A DNA stretch of 64,000 nt from Streptomyces angustmyceticus (GTDB lineage Bacteria > Actinomycetota > Actinomycetes > Streptomycetales > Streptomycetaceae), in NCBI RefSeq assembly GCF_019933235.1, contig NZ_CP082945.1, forward strand, positions 1,922,001 through 1,986,000. The letters are read 5' to 3'. The stretch's first letter is position 1. Each line of letters starts with the position of its first letter. Made by a program: the position numbers and the translations under genes. Positions 18,407 to 26,038 of the stretch are shown in pieces. A model generated the notes under the pieces. The model worked only from the letters and a program-made list of their open reading frames with translations, searched no databases and had not been told where the DNA came from.

Positions 18407-20014
18407 ATGGAGCTACGGCCCTCGGCACACGCCGACACCTTCGCGCGCGACCACCTGCCGCCCCCCGACCAGTGGCCGCACCTCACCGACCTGGACTGTC
18501 CCGACCGGCTGAACTGCGGCGCCGAGCTGCTGGACGGCACCATCGCGCGGTTCGGCGCCGACCGGCCCGCCGTCCGCGACGCGAGCGGCCCGGTCTGGAC
18601 GTACGGGGAGCTGCGGGCGCAGGTCGACGCGATCGCCCACGCGCTCACCGGCCCGCTGGGGGTGGTGCCGGGCAACCGCGTCCTGCTGCGCGGGCCCACC
18701 ACGCCCTGGCTGGCGGCCTGCTGGCTCGCCGTCATGAAGGCGGGGGCGGTCGCGGTGACCGTGCTGGCCGCGCAGCGCCCCGACGAGCTGGCCACGATCG
18801 CGGGGATCGCGCGGGTGCGCCATGCGCTGTGCGACGTCCGCTCGGTCGACGACCTCGTCAAGGCCGAGATCCCGGAGCTGCGGATCACCACGTTCGGCGG
18901 GGACGGGCCCGGCGATCTGCGGCAACTGGCCCCGCCGTGCGGCGCGCCGTACCCGGCCGTGGAGACCTCCGCCGACGATGTCGCGCTGATCGCCTTCACC
19001 TCCGGCACCACCGGCCGCCCCAAGGGCTGTATGCACTTCCACCGTGATGTGCTGGCCATCGCGGACACCTTCTCGGCGCAGGTGCTGCGCCCGGAGCCGG
19101 ACGACGTGTTCGCCGGCAGCCCGCCGCTCGGCTTCACCTTCGGTCTCGGCGGGCTGGTGATCTTCCCACTGCGGGCCGGCGCCTCGACCTACCTCGCCGA
19201 CTGGGGCGGCCCCGAGCAGTTGCTCGGCGACATCGCGGCACACCGCATCTCGGTGCTGTTCACCGCGCCGACCGCCTACCGCGCGATGCTGCCCAAGCTC
19301 CCCGGGCACGACGTCTCCTCGCTGCGCCGGTGCGTGTCGGCCGGTGAGAACCTGCCCGCCGCGACCTGGCAGTCCTGGCACGAGGCGACCGGCCTGCGGA
19401 TCATCAACGGCATCGGTGCCACGGAGCTGCTGCACATCTTCATCTCGGCCGCCGACGACGCCGTCCGCCCCGGTACGACGGGGCTGCCGGTGCCCGGCTT
19501 CGAGGCGCGGGTGGTGGGCGCGGACGGCACCCCGCTGCCGGACGGCGAGCCGGGGCTGCTGGCCGTCCGCGGCCCGACCGGCTGCCGCTACCTCGCCGAC
19601 CCCCGGCAGACGGAGTACGTACGGGACGGGTGGAACCTCACCGGCGACGCCTACGTCCGCGAACCGGACGGCTACTTCCGCTATGTGGCCCGCGCGGACG
19701 ACATGATCATCTCGGCCGGCTACAACATCGCGGGCCCCGAGGTGGAGGACGCGCTGCTGCGGCATCCCGACGTGTCCGAGGCGGCGGTGGTCGGACGGGC
19801 CGACGAGGACCGCGGGCAGGTGGTCGTCGCCCATGTCGTGCTGCGGCCGGGCGTCGCGGGCGGCGAGGACACCGTCGCCGCGCTCCGCGCCTTCACCAAG
19901 ACCCGGATCGCGCCCTACAAATGCCCGCGTGAGATCGTCTTCCACACCTCTTTGCCACGCACCCCGACCGGGAAGCTGCAGCGCTTCCGGCTGCGGGGAC
20001 CCCATCTAGAGTGA
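18407..20014 (+). CDS. Aryl-CoA ligase (benzoate-/2-aminobenzoate-CoA ligase family)
   Basis: 535 aa from ATG after AGGGGG. Adenylation-fold motifs are in place: FTSGTTGRPKG near residue 197, the INGIGATELLHIF core near 335, the TGD motif in WNLTGDAYVREPDGYF, a DDMIISAGYNIAGPEVE hinge, and the C-terminal catalytic lysine in RTPTGKLQRFRLR. This length and the GATELLHIF signature fit the benzoate/2-aminobenzoate-CoA ligase subfamily. Reaction: ATP + arylate + CoA to aryl-CoA + AMP + PPi, in the cytoplasm. The presence of anthraniloyl-CoA monooxygenase at 26,039-28,384 makes anthranilate the likely substrate. The PaaX-type regulator starts 4 nt after its stop, so they form an operon. Confidence 0.85.
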   Translation: MELRPSAHADTFARDHLPPPDQWPHLTDLDCPDRLNCGAELLDGTIARFGADRPAVRDASGPVWTYGELRAQVDAIAHALTGPLGVVPGNRVLLRGPTTPWLAACWLAVMKAGAVAVTVLAAQRPDELATIAGIARVRHALCDVRSVDDLVKAEIPELRITTFGGDGPGDLRQLAPPCGAPYPAVETSADDVALIAFTSGTTGRPKGCMHFHRDVLAIADTFSAQVLRPEPDDVFAGSPPLGFTFGLGGLVIFPLRAGASTYLADWGGPEQLLGDIAAHRISVLFTAPTAYRAMLPKLPGHDVSSLRRCVSAGENLPAATWQSWHEATGLRIINGIGATELLHIFISAADDAVRPGTTGLPVPGFEARVVGADGTPLPDGEPGLLAVRGPTGCRYLADPRQTEYVRDGWNLTGDAYVREPDGYFRYVARADDMIISAGYNIAGPEVEDALLRHPDVSEAAVVGRADEDRGQVVVAHVVLRPGVAGGEDTVAALRAFTKTRIAPYKCPREIVFHTSLPRTPTGKLQRFRLRGPHLE

Positions 20015-20018
20015 CCCG

Positions 20019-20870
20019 GTGAACGACCAGCAAACGCAGCGCACCCCACGGTCCCTGATCGTCACGTTCTACGGCGCCTACGGACGCGACGGGACCGGCC
20101 CGGCGGGCGGTACCGCGGAGCCGGTGCCGGTCGCCGCCCTGATCCGGCTGCTCGGTGCGCTCGGCGTGGACCCGCCGTCGGTGCGCTCCGCGGTCTCCCG
20201 GCTCAAGCGGCGCGGGCTGCTGGTCGCCGCGCGCACCGCCACGGGCGCGGCCGCGTACGGCCTGTCCGACGCGGCCCGCCAGCTCCTGGAGGACGGCGAC
20301 CGGCGGATCTTCGGCCGCCCGGCGGCCCGGCTGTCCGACGGCTGGGTGCTGGCCGTCTTCTCCGTCCCCGAGGAGGAGCGGCACAAGCGGCACCTGCTGC
20401 GCTCCCGGCTGGCGCGGCTCGGCTTCGGCACCGCGGCGCCGGGCGTGTGGATCGCCCCCGCGCAGCTCTACGAGGAGACCCGGCACACCCTGGAGCGGCT
20501 GCAACTCGCCCCGTACGTCGACCTGTTCACCGGCGAGCACGCCGGTTTCGCCCCCACGGCCGACGCGGTGGCGCGCTGGTGGGACCTGGACGCCCTCGCC
20601 GCGCGGCACCGTGCCTTCCTCGACGAGCAGGAGCCCGTCCTCGCGCGGTGGTCCCGGCGCCGCTCGGTGCCCCCCGAAGCGGCCTACCGCGACTATCTCC
20701 TGGCGCTGGACGCCTGGCGTCAGCTGCCCTACGCGGATCCCGGACTGCCCTCTCCCCTCCTGCCGGAGAACTGGCCGGGAGGCCGCGCGGCCGACGTGTT
20801 CGGCCGGCTGCACAGCACGCTGCACGCCGCCGGTGCCCGCTACGCGCACGAGGTGACGAGCGGGGCCTAG
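20019..20870 (+). CDS. PaaX-family transcriptional regulator
   Basis: 283 aa from GTG, 4 nt after the ligase stop. The N-terminal winged helix includes RSLIVTFYGAYGRD and PSVRSAVSRLKRRGLL. A central domain (DGWVLAVFSVPEEERHKR to GVWIAP) and a C-terminal helical domain with a YRDYLLALDAWRQLPYADP segment complete the PaaX layout. Known members are repressors released by aryl-CoA thioesters such as phenylacetyl-CoA. Being co-transcribed with an aryl-CoA ligase, it probably senses the CoA ester made by that enzyme and controls the acyl-CoA dehydrogenase, ligase and hydratase/monooxygenase promoters through the motif seen at 18,223 and 29,293. Confidence 0.85.
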   Translation: MNDQQTQRTPRSLIVTFYGAYGRDGTGPAGGTAEPVPVAALIRLLGALGVDPPSVRSAVSRLKRRGLLVAARTATGAAAYGLSDAARQLLEDGDRRIFGRPAARLSDGWVLAVFSVPEEERHKRHLLRSRLARLGFGTAAPGVWIAPAQLYEETRHTLERLQLAPYVDLFTGEHAGFAPTADAVARWWDLDALAARHRAFLDEQEPVLARWSRRRSVPPEAAYRDYLLALDAWRQLPYADPGLPSPLLPENWPGGRAADVFGRLHSTLHAAGARYAHEVTSGA

Positions 20871-20910
20871 AAGCCGTCGGACCACCGTCGTCCGCCTGCG
20901 GGACGGGCGG

Positions 20911-20926
20911 CGGTGTGACGACACCG
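20911..20926 (+). terminator. Short hairpin between PaaX and HAD genes (weak)
   Basis: CGGTGT-GACG-ACACCG, a 6-bp perfect stem between two convergent genes. Without a U-tract it is only a candidate terminator. Confidence 0.3.
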
Positions 20927-20959
20927 GCCCCCGAGCGCCCTCCTCGCCCCCGCGCCGGC

Positions 20960-21724
20960 TCAGCGGCGGCGCTGCTGGGCCCCCACCGCGGCGACGCCGG
21001 GCCGCGGCCTGGCGGCGGCGATCACGGAGACCACGTCCTTGAACGAGCTGCACATCCGGGTGCCGGCGACCGCGGCGAGTTCGCCGAACGTGCCGACGCC
21101 GTAGGTCACCGCGACCGGCTCCATGCGCGCGGTGACCGCCATCCTCATGTCCCCCACCGTGTCCCCCACATACGCGCTCTGCCAGGCCGCGACCCCGAGC
21201 CGGCCCGCCGCCCGCAGCACCATCTCCGGGTGCGGCTTGCCCCGCCGGACCATGTCCTGGCCGATGACCGGGCCGACCAGGTCGCGGATGCCCATGACGT
21301 CGAGCAGCGCCTCGGCGCTGCGGGTGGTCTTGGACGTGGCGACGGCCAGCTCCACGCCGTGGGCACGCAGCGCGGACAGCCCCGCGGTCACGCCGGGGAA
21401 GAGCAGCTGCGGTCCCTGGCACAGGACTTCGTAGGCGAACAGTTCGCGGTAGCGGGAGATGGCCGCCTGCACCCGGCCGTCGTCCTCGGGCCTGCCCAGC
21501 AGTCGGCCGAAAGCCGGGCCGGGGGGCTTGCCGATGGCGGCCGCGGCCTGCCGGGCGGTCACCGAACACCCCTGCTCCGAGGCCACCTTGACCAGGAGTT
21601 TACTGATCGGGGGGAGCGTGTTGGCGAGGGTGCCGTCCAGATCGAAGACGGCGGCCCTGATCGTCTCGCCGCCGGCCCCCCGCACACCTCTCACGGGACG
21701 TTCGACTTCCGTTGCTACGCGCAT
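20960..21724 (-). CDS. HAD-superfamily phosphatase, candidate GBL-pathway phosphatase (MmfP-like by context)
   Basis: 254 aa from ATG 21724, with GGAAAGG upstream. HAD motif I is AAVFDLDGTLANT, motif II falls in VATSKTTRSAEALL, motif III is the K of RRGKPHPEMV and motif IV is YVGDTVGDMRMA, giving a class I (phosphoglycolate phosphatase-like) HAD enzyme. In the methylenomycin-furan pathway a HAD phosphatase (MmfP) works with an AfsA-type synthase (MmfL) and a reductase. This gene lies next to TetR receptors, a reductase and an AfsA homologue, and its promoter region carries an ARE-like sequence at 21,925-21,945. Removal of phosphate from the butenolide/GBL intermediate is therefore the favoured role; general metabolite housekeeping is the alternative. 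Confidence 0.75.
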   Translation of the reverse strand: MRVATEVERPVRGVRGAGGETIRAAVFDLDGTLANTLPPISKLLVKVASEQGCSVTARQAAAAIGKPPGPAFGRLLGRPEDDGRVQAAISRYRELFAYEVLCQGPQLLFPGVTAGLSALRAHGVELAVATSKTTRSAEALLDVMGIRDLVGPVIGQDMVRRGKPHPEMVLRAAGRLGVAAWQSAYVGDTVGDMRMAVTARMEPVAVTYGVGTFGELAAVAGTRMCSSFKDVVSVIAAARPRPGVAAVGAQQRRR

Positions 21725-21924
21725 GGGTGGAGACCTTTCCGGATTCCGATGGGGGTGCAGGGGCTCGGGTGGCGATGCTGGCTCGGCTGGTGGGGCGGCC
21801 TGCGGTCGAGGACTGGTGAGGGCAGAGGCGGTCTCGCCATGGCGCACGGCTGTCCCGGGCGGTACGCGACCGTCAAGACGGCTGCAACGGAAGGGACCTT
21901 CCCGTTTACCGCCTTCGGAGATTT

Positions 21925-21945
21925 AAAAACCGTCTGCGCTGTTTG
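21925..21945. promoter_or_regulatory. ARE-like operator (degenerate) before the HAD gene
   Basis: AAAACCG and CTGTTTGT half-sites with a 6-bp spacer (AAACCG-TCTGCG-CTGTTT), as in autoregulatory elements bound by ArpA/ScbR receptors. It lies about 200 bp upstream of the HAD start. Weakest of the four sites. Confidence 0.45.
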
Positions 21946-22097
21946 TCAATGGACCTTTGGGCCCTCTGACGGGTCGACAACACCCTTGCCCACGGGCCAA
22001 ACTGGGGGGACAGCGCTCCAGAAGCCCCCGGGGCCCTCCCGGCGGCCGGGCGCCGTCTTCGCGTCAGGGCGCGCCAGTTCCGGCCATTCCCTCGAAG

Positions 22098-22127
22098 CAT
22101 ACAGAACCGCATGGTTGGTTTTCTATG
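22098..22127. promoter_or_regulatory. ARE-like operator before TetR-1
   Basis: On the minus strand it reads AAAACCAACC, then GCGGTTCTGTATG, which has the AAACNAACC / GGTT half-site pattern of GBL receptor operators. It shares the core ACCGCAYGGTTGGYTT with the site at 23,981, 1.9 kb away. It ends 46 nt before the GTG at 22174. Confidence 0.65.
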
Positions 22128-22173
22128 TAGACTGCAGTGAGCTCGCAGCCGTACTAGAGACGGGACGGACACC

Positions 22174-22809
22174 GTGCCCACCCAGCATCGCGCCATCCAG
22201 AGCCGCCAGGCACTCATCCGCTCGGCCGCAGAGACCTTCCTGGAGAAGGGGGTACCCGCAGCGGGCATGGTCGAGATCAGCCGAAGGGCCCGGCTGAGCA
22301 AAGGGGCCCTCTATTTCCACTTCACGTCCAAGGACGACCTCACGCTCGCGGTACGCGACGCCGCGCTGGCGACCCTCAAGGAGATCGAGGACGCCTTCAC
22401 CCGCTCCCCGGAGCCGCTGACCACCGCCGTCCGGGACTTCACCGTCGAGCTGTTCGACCGGGTCGCGTCGGACGCCGTGCTGCGCGCCGGACTGCGGCTG
22501 CGCCCGGAGACCGCGCCGGGGCTCGGCATCTACGCCCTGGAGCAGCGCTGGTACGCCCTCTTCCTCGACAAGGCGGTGACGTGCGGGACCGGCGGACCGG
22601 CCGGGCCGCACACCCCGGACGCCGAACCGCGGCGCACGGCCCAGCTGTTGACCTCGCTCGTGGTGGGCCTGCTCCATCTGGGCGGCGAGGACCGGACGTG
22701 GTGGGACAGGGAGGCCGTCGTCGGACTCTGGGAGCTGCTGCCGGCCGCGGCCGGACAGGTCTGCGCCGTCGGCATCCCGGCGCCGACGCAGCTCCCGGCG
22801 GCGGGCTGA
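22174..22809 (+). CDS. TetR-family regulator, GBL receptor or pseudo-receptor type (TetR-1)
   Basis: 211 aa from GTG 22174. The N-terminal HTH (residues about 8-55) reads RQALIRSAAETFLEKG, then EISRRARLSKGALYFHFTSK, close to ArpA/ScbR-type receptors (YFHF, SKDDL). The ligand domain retains LEQRWYALFLDKA, where receptors carry a conserved tryptophan, but the rest is more divergent than in TetR-2, so it could be a pseudo-receptor (ScbR2/BarB-like) that responds to other ligands. It has an ARE-like site directly upstream, which suggests control by TetR-2 and/or itself. It is convergent with the reductase gene. Confidence 0.8.
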   Translation: MPTQHRAIQSRQALIRSAAETFLEKGVPAAGMVEISRRARLSKGALYFHFTSKDDLTLAVRDAALATLKEIEDAFTRSPEPLTTAVRDFTVELFDRVASDAVLRAGLRLRPETAPGLGIYALEQRWYALFLDKAVTCGTGGPAGPHTPDAEPRRTAQLLTSLVVGLLHLGGEDRTWWDREAVVGLWELLPAAAGQVCAVGIPAPTQLPAAG

Positions 22810-22856
22810 CCGCGCCGGCGCGCGCGGCCTCCCCTCCGCTCCCTACGGGTGCGGCC

Positions 22857-23885
22857 TCACAACTCGACCAGTACGGCCCCGATATGACGCCCCTGCGTGA
22901 GTTCGCACAGCGCCCGCGGCGCCTGCTCGATGCCCTTCAGCAGGGCATGCGGGAAGACCAGGGAGCCCTCCCGCAGGCCCTGCCCGAACTCCTTGGTCCA
23001 CTCCTGCGGCAGATCCGGGTGCGCAGGGAGGCCGAAGCCGCGCAGGGCCACCCGCCGCGTGATGACCAGCGCCGTGTCCAGCTCCACCGGGGCGCCGCTG
23101 ACACCGCTCCCGCCCAGCTGGCTGGAGAGCGCGCCGACCAGCGCGAACCGCGCGTCGGGCCGGGCCAGCGCGAGCGCCGCCGTGAGCTGCTCGCCGCCCA
23201 CGGTGTCCAGCAGCACGTCGACGCCGCCCGGCGCCGCCCGGCGCAGCTGGCGTTCGATCGGCCCGGCGCCGCGCACGATCGTGTCGTCGTACCCCAACTC
23301 CGCGCGCAGCCGGGCCGCCTTGCGCTCCGAGCCGGTGCTGCCGACGACCCGGCCGGCGCCCAGCCGCCGCGCCAGCTGCCCGGCCAGGCTGCCCACTCCG
23401 CCCGCCGCCCCCGTGACGAAGACGGTGTCCCCGGGCCGGATCTCGGCGGCCAGGCGCAGCGCCCCCCAGGCCGTCGCCCCCTGCGACAGATGCGCGGCGA
23501 GGCTCGGCAGCTCCTCGGGGTCCAGGCGACGCAGGCGCGACTCCTCGACGGCCGCGAACTCCCGCCAGCCATAGGGGTGATGGACCAGTTCACCGGGCGT
23601 GAAGCCGCCGTCCGGGGCCGCCACCACCTCGCCGACCGCGGAGCCCCACAGCGCCTCGCCCGCGACGAATGAGGCCATCGGCAGGCGCATTCCCGCCATC
23701 TGCGTCCGCATCGCCGCGGTCACCGCCATCACGCGGGTACGCACCAGCACCTGTCCCGGCCCCGGTTCCGGCACCGGTACCTCGGCAATGATGAAATGAC
23801 CTTCCGTCAGTTCGCCGTCGCCCCGGCGGGCGAGCCGGACTTCGCGATGGAGGGCGGGTATGGCGGGGACGACGGTGGGGGGCAT
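22857..23885 (-). CDS. MDR-superfamily NAD(P)H-dependent reductase (zinc-independent, alkenal/one reductase-like)
   Basis: 342 aa from ATG 23885, with GAGGAG 7 nt upstream, preferred over the in-frame ATG 36 nt before. The GroES-like N-terminal half (FIIAEVPVPEPGPGQVLVRT) lacks the zinc cysteines of alcohol dehydrogenases. The Rossmann half starts VFVTGAAGGVGSLAGQLA near residue 155, followed by STGSERKAARL. This layout matches leukotriene B4 dehydrogenase/2-alkenal reductase enzymes, which reduce activated C=C bonds. In this cluster it could carry out the reduction step of GBL formation, which other clusters give to unrelated reductases. It is divergent from the receptor gene with an ARE-like site between them. 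Confidence 0.8.
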   Translation of the reverse strand: MPPTVVPAIPALHREVRLARRGDGELTEGHFIIAEVPVPEPGPGQVLVRTRVMAVTAAMRTQMAGMRLPMASFVAGEALWGSAVGEVVAAPDGGFTPGELVHHPYGWREFAAVEESRLRRLDPEELPSLAAHLSQGATAWGALRLAAEIRPGDTVFVTGAAGGVGSLAGQLARRLGAGRVVGSTGSERKAARLRAELGYDDTIVRGAGPIERQLRRAAPGGVDVLLDTVGGEQLTAALALARPDARFALVGALSSQLGGSGVSGAPVELDTALVITRRVALRGFGLPAHPDLPQEWTKEFGQGLREGSLVFPHALLKGIEQAPRALCELTQGRHIGAVLVEL

Positions 23886-23980
23886 CGGACAGCTCCTCGC
23901 GCTCGTAGTGCTCGCCGGCACCGCACCGGTTCACGGCGCCGGGTCGTGCCGATCGGGCTCTCCACCGGGGCCCACGCACT

Positions 23981-24008
23981 CCAATACCGCACGGTTGGCT
24001 TCTTTATG
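23981..24008. promoter_or_regulatory. ARE-like operator between reductase and receptor genes
   Basis: Contains ACCGCACGGTTGGCTTC, nearly identical to the core of the 22,098 site. It lies 95 nt before the reductase ATG and 82 nt before the receptor GTG, so it can control both. Confidence 0.65.
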
Positions 24009-24090
24009 ATGCGGAAATAGACTGCGCGGCCACGTGCGGCGGGTCGCACCCAGGCACAACAACTCCAAGAGAGCATACGGAGGATGATCG

Positions 24091-24708
24091 GTGGTCAAGC
24101 AGGAACGCGCAGTGCGCACCCGACGCGCCGTCCTCGAAGCAGCGGCTCACGTCATCGGCACCCGCGGGTACCAGGCCGCCACGATGGCCGAGATCATCCA
24201 GCGTGCCGGGGTCACCAAGGGAGCCGTGTACTTCCATTTCACGTCCAAGGACGCGCTGGCCCGCGCGGTGATATCGGAGCAGACGGATCCGTTCGTTCCA
24301 CAGGTCAGCGAGTCCCGGCTGCAGGACGCGATCGACTTCACCCACCAGGTGGCGCTGGCCCTGCGCAGCGACCCGTTGCTGCAGGCCGGCACCCGGATCG
24401 CGGTCGAGACGACGTTCAGTGAGGAACCGCTGGTGCCGTACCAGGCCTGGACCGACATCATCACCACGATGTTCACCGAGGCCCGGGACAACGGCGAGCT
24501 GCTGGCCGGTGTGGCACCGGAGCGGGCGGCCGAGTTCTTCGTCGCCGCTTACATGGGTGTGCAGTTGTTCTCGCGGGCGGCGACCAATCGCGCCGACCTC
24601 CCCGAGCGCGTCACGACCCTGTGGAAGCACACCCTCCCGGGCCTCGCGGCGCCCGGCGCGCTGGGTCATCTGGACCCGCAGGGCCGTTCCGTGAAGATCC
24701 CGGTCTGA
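24091..24708 (+). CDS. TetR-family gamma-butyrolactone receptor, ArpA/ScbR type (TetR-2)
   Basis: 205 aa from GTG with GGAGG 7 nt upstream. HTH: RRAVLEAAAHVIGTRGYQAATMAEI, split around the turn, then GVTKGAVYFHFTSKDALARAV, the near-invariant recognition region of ArpA/ScbR receptors. The ligand domain has YQAWTDIITTMF (the conserved tryptophan lining the lactone pocket is expected here) and LWKHTLPGLAAPGAL. This is the best receptor candidate in the cassette. Expected behaviour: repress the genes behind ARE-like sites until the butyrolactone binds. It is followed after 139 bp by the afsA homologue with its own ARE-like site. Confidence 0.88.
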   Translation: MVKQERAVRTRRAVLEAAAHVIGTRGYQAATMAEIIQRAGVTKGAVYFHFTSKDALARAVISEQTDPFVPQVSESRLQDAIDFTHQVALALRSDPLLQAGTRIAVETTFSEEPLVPYQAWTDIITTMFTEARDNGELLAGVAPERAAEFFVAAYMGVQLFSRAATNRADLPERVTTLWKHTLPGLAAPGALGHLDPQGRSVKIPV

Positions 24709-24755
24709 CCCTTCCCTCCCCTCTCCCGGCAGGGCCCCGGCCCGCCCAGCACCGG

Positions 24756-24784
24756 AAAACAAACCAGACAGTCCGTATGTTTAC
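24756..24784. promoter_or_regulatory. ARE-like operator before the afsA homologue
   Basis: AAACAAACC and CCGTATGTTT half-sites flank a 7-bp centre. This is the closest of the four sites to the AAACNAACC/GGTTNGTTT pattern known for GBL receptors. It lies 63 nt before the ATG at 24848, inside the expected promoter. Confidence 0.7.
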
Positions 24785-24847
24785 GCACCGCCAGCGAGGC
24801 TCGACCCGCAAGGGCCCCGGGAGCCGCATCACAGAGAGGAAGCACCT

Positions 24848-25822
24848 ATGGCCGGCGCCACGCTCACGCCGTACTCGCGCGCTGAGCGCCCCGACCTCGG
24901 AGGCCGGTTCGCCGACACCCATCGACCGTCCGAGCTCACCACGACCGTGCCGCGGGAGTACGTCCACCGTCTCGCCCTGTCCGAGGTCTTCCTGACCAAC
25001 TGGCGGCGCGGCGACGACGGCTGGGTGGTCAGCGCCCAGTGGCCGCGCGCCCACACGTTCTACGGCCCCCGCCACGGGCTGCACGACCCGGTGCTGGTGA
25101 TAGAGACCATCCGGCAGGCCGGGATATTACTCAGCCATGTCGCGCACGGTGTGCCGCTCGACCACCCGATCATCTGGCAGCACGTCCGTTACGACCTCGC
25201 GCCGCAGGCGCTGCGCGTCACGGAACGGCCGGCCGAGGTCGTCCTGGAGGTCACCGACCACGACGTGATGTATCGGGGCACCCGGCTGGTCAGCATCCGC
25301 CAGGAGTTCCGGATCCTGTGCGACGGCGCCGACCTGGCCTCCGCGGCGCTCGTCTACTCCTGTCACAGCCCGGCCGTGTACCGCAGGCTGCGCGGCGACT
25401 ACTGCGACGTGGTCCTCGCCAACTCCCGCAGGGTTCCGCTGCCCGGGGCCGTCGCCCCGCAACTGGTCGCCCGCGAACGCGACCACGATGTGGTGCTCTC
25501 CCCCACCGACCGCGCCGACCGCTGGCAGCTGCGGGTGGACACCTCGCACCCGGTGCTCTTCGACCACCCCGTGGATCACACGCCCGGCATGCTGATGGTC
25601 GAGGCCGCCCGCCAGGCCGCCCAGGCGACGACGCCCGGTTTCACCGTGCCGGCGTCGATGGACTGTTCCTTCGAGCGCTACGCCGAATTCGACGCGCCGT
25701 CCTGGGTGCAGGCGCGGACCTCGGGCCGTACCGACGGCGACCGCCGGCAGGTCGAGGTCACCGTCGAGCAGCACGGCAAGCCGGTGGTCATCGCCCGGCT
25801 CGCCTGCGTACCGGCCTCCTGA
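24848..25822 (+). CDS. AfsA/ScbA-family gamma-butyrolactone synthase
   Basis: 324 aa from ATG with AGAGGAAG upstream. Two AfsA hot-dog repeats are visible: residues about 30-160 (VPREYVHRLALSEVFLTNW, then GLHDPVLVIETIRQAGI) and 200-320 (VDHTPGMLMVEAARQAAQ). The paired D-P/H-x-x-x-E helix patterns are those of AfsA and ScbA. Family reaction: condensing a beta-ketoacyl thioester with dihydroxyacetone phosphate (or a related C3 unit), first step of butyrolactone/butenolide hormones. Codon 94 is TTA (25,127-25,129), so translation should need the bldA tRNA. The order reductase-receptor-afsA and the operators indicate a working signalling unit. The following 216 bp hold only GC-rich repeats. Confidence 0.9.
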   Translation: MAGATLTPYSRAERPDLGGRFADTHRPSELTTTVPREYVHRLALSEVFLTNWRRGDDGWVVSAQWPRAHTFYGPRHGLHDPVLVIETIRQAGILLSHVAHGVPLDHPIIWQHVRYDLAPQALRVTERPAEVVLEVTDHDVMYRGTRLVSIRQEFRILCDGADLASAALVYSCHSPAVYRRLRGDYCDVVLANSRRVPLPGAVAPQLVARERDHDVVLSPTDRADRWQLRVDTSHPVLFDHPVDHTPGMLMVEAARQAAQATTPGFTVPASMDCSFERYAEFDAPSWVQARTSGRTDGDRRQVEVTVEQHGKPVVIARLACVPAS

Positions 25823-26038
25823 CCGGTCTCGTCACCGGCCCCTCCCCCGCCCGCCGGCTCCCCGGCCGCCGGCCCGCCGCACCGGACCCGCACCACGGAC
25901 TCCCGCACCACGGACTCCCGGACCGCCGCCTCCCCGCACGGTTCCGCCCCACCCCTGGCGGACCGCCTCGCCGTCCCGCCCCCCACCACTCGCCGGACGG
26001 CCCCGTATCGGCCCCGCCCCGCTGCCCGTGCCTCCCCC

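Larger units (their letters stand above)
21725..22173. other. Divergent promoter region, HAD phosphatase / TetR-1
   Basis: 449 bp with no supported gene. It is locally AT-richer around 21,920-21,950 and 22,095-22,135 and contains two ARE-like sites listed separately. Confidence 0.7.

Noticed and set aside
24848..25822. afsA homologue as a FabZ-type dehydratase
   Set aside because: The two hot-dog repeats lack the FabZ active-site His/Glu arrangement, and the receptor-linked context fits AfsA.
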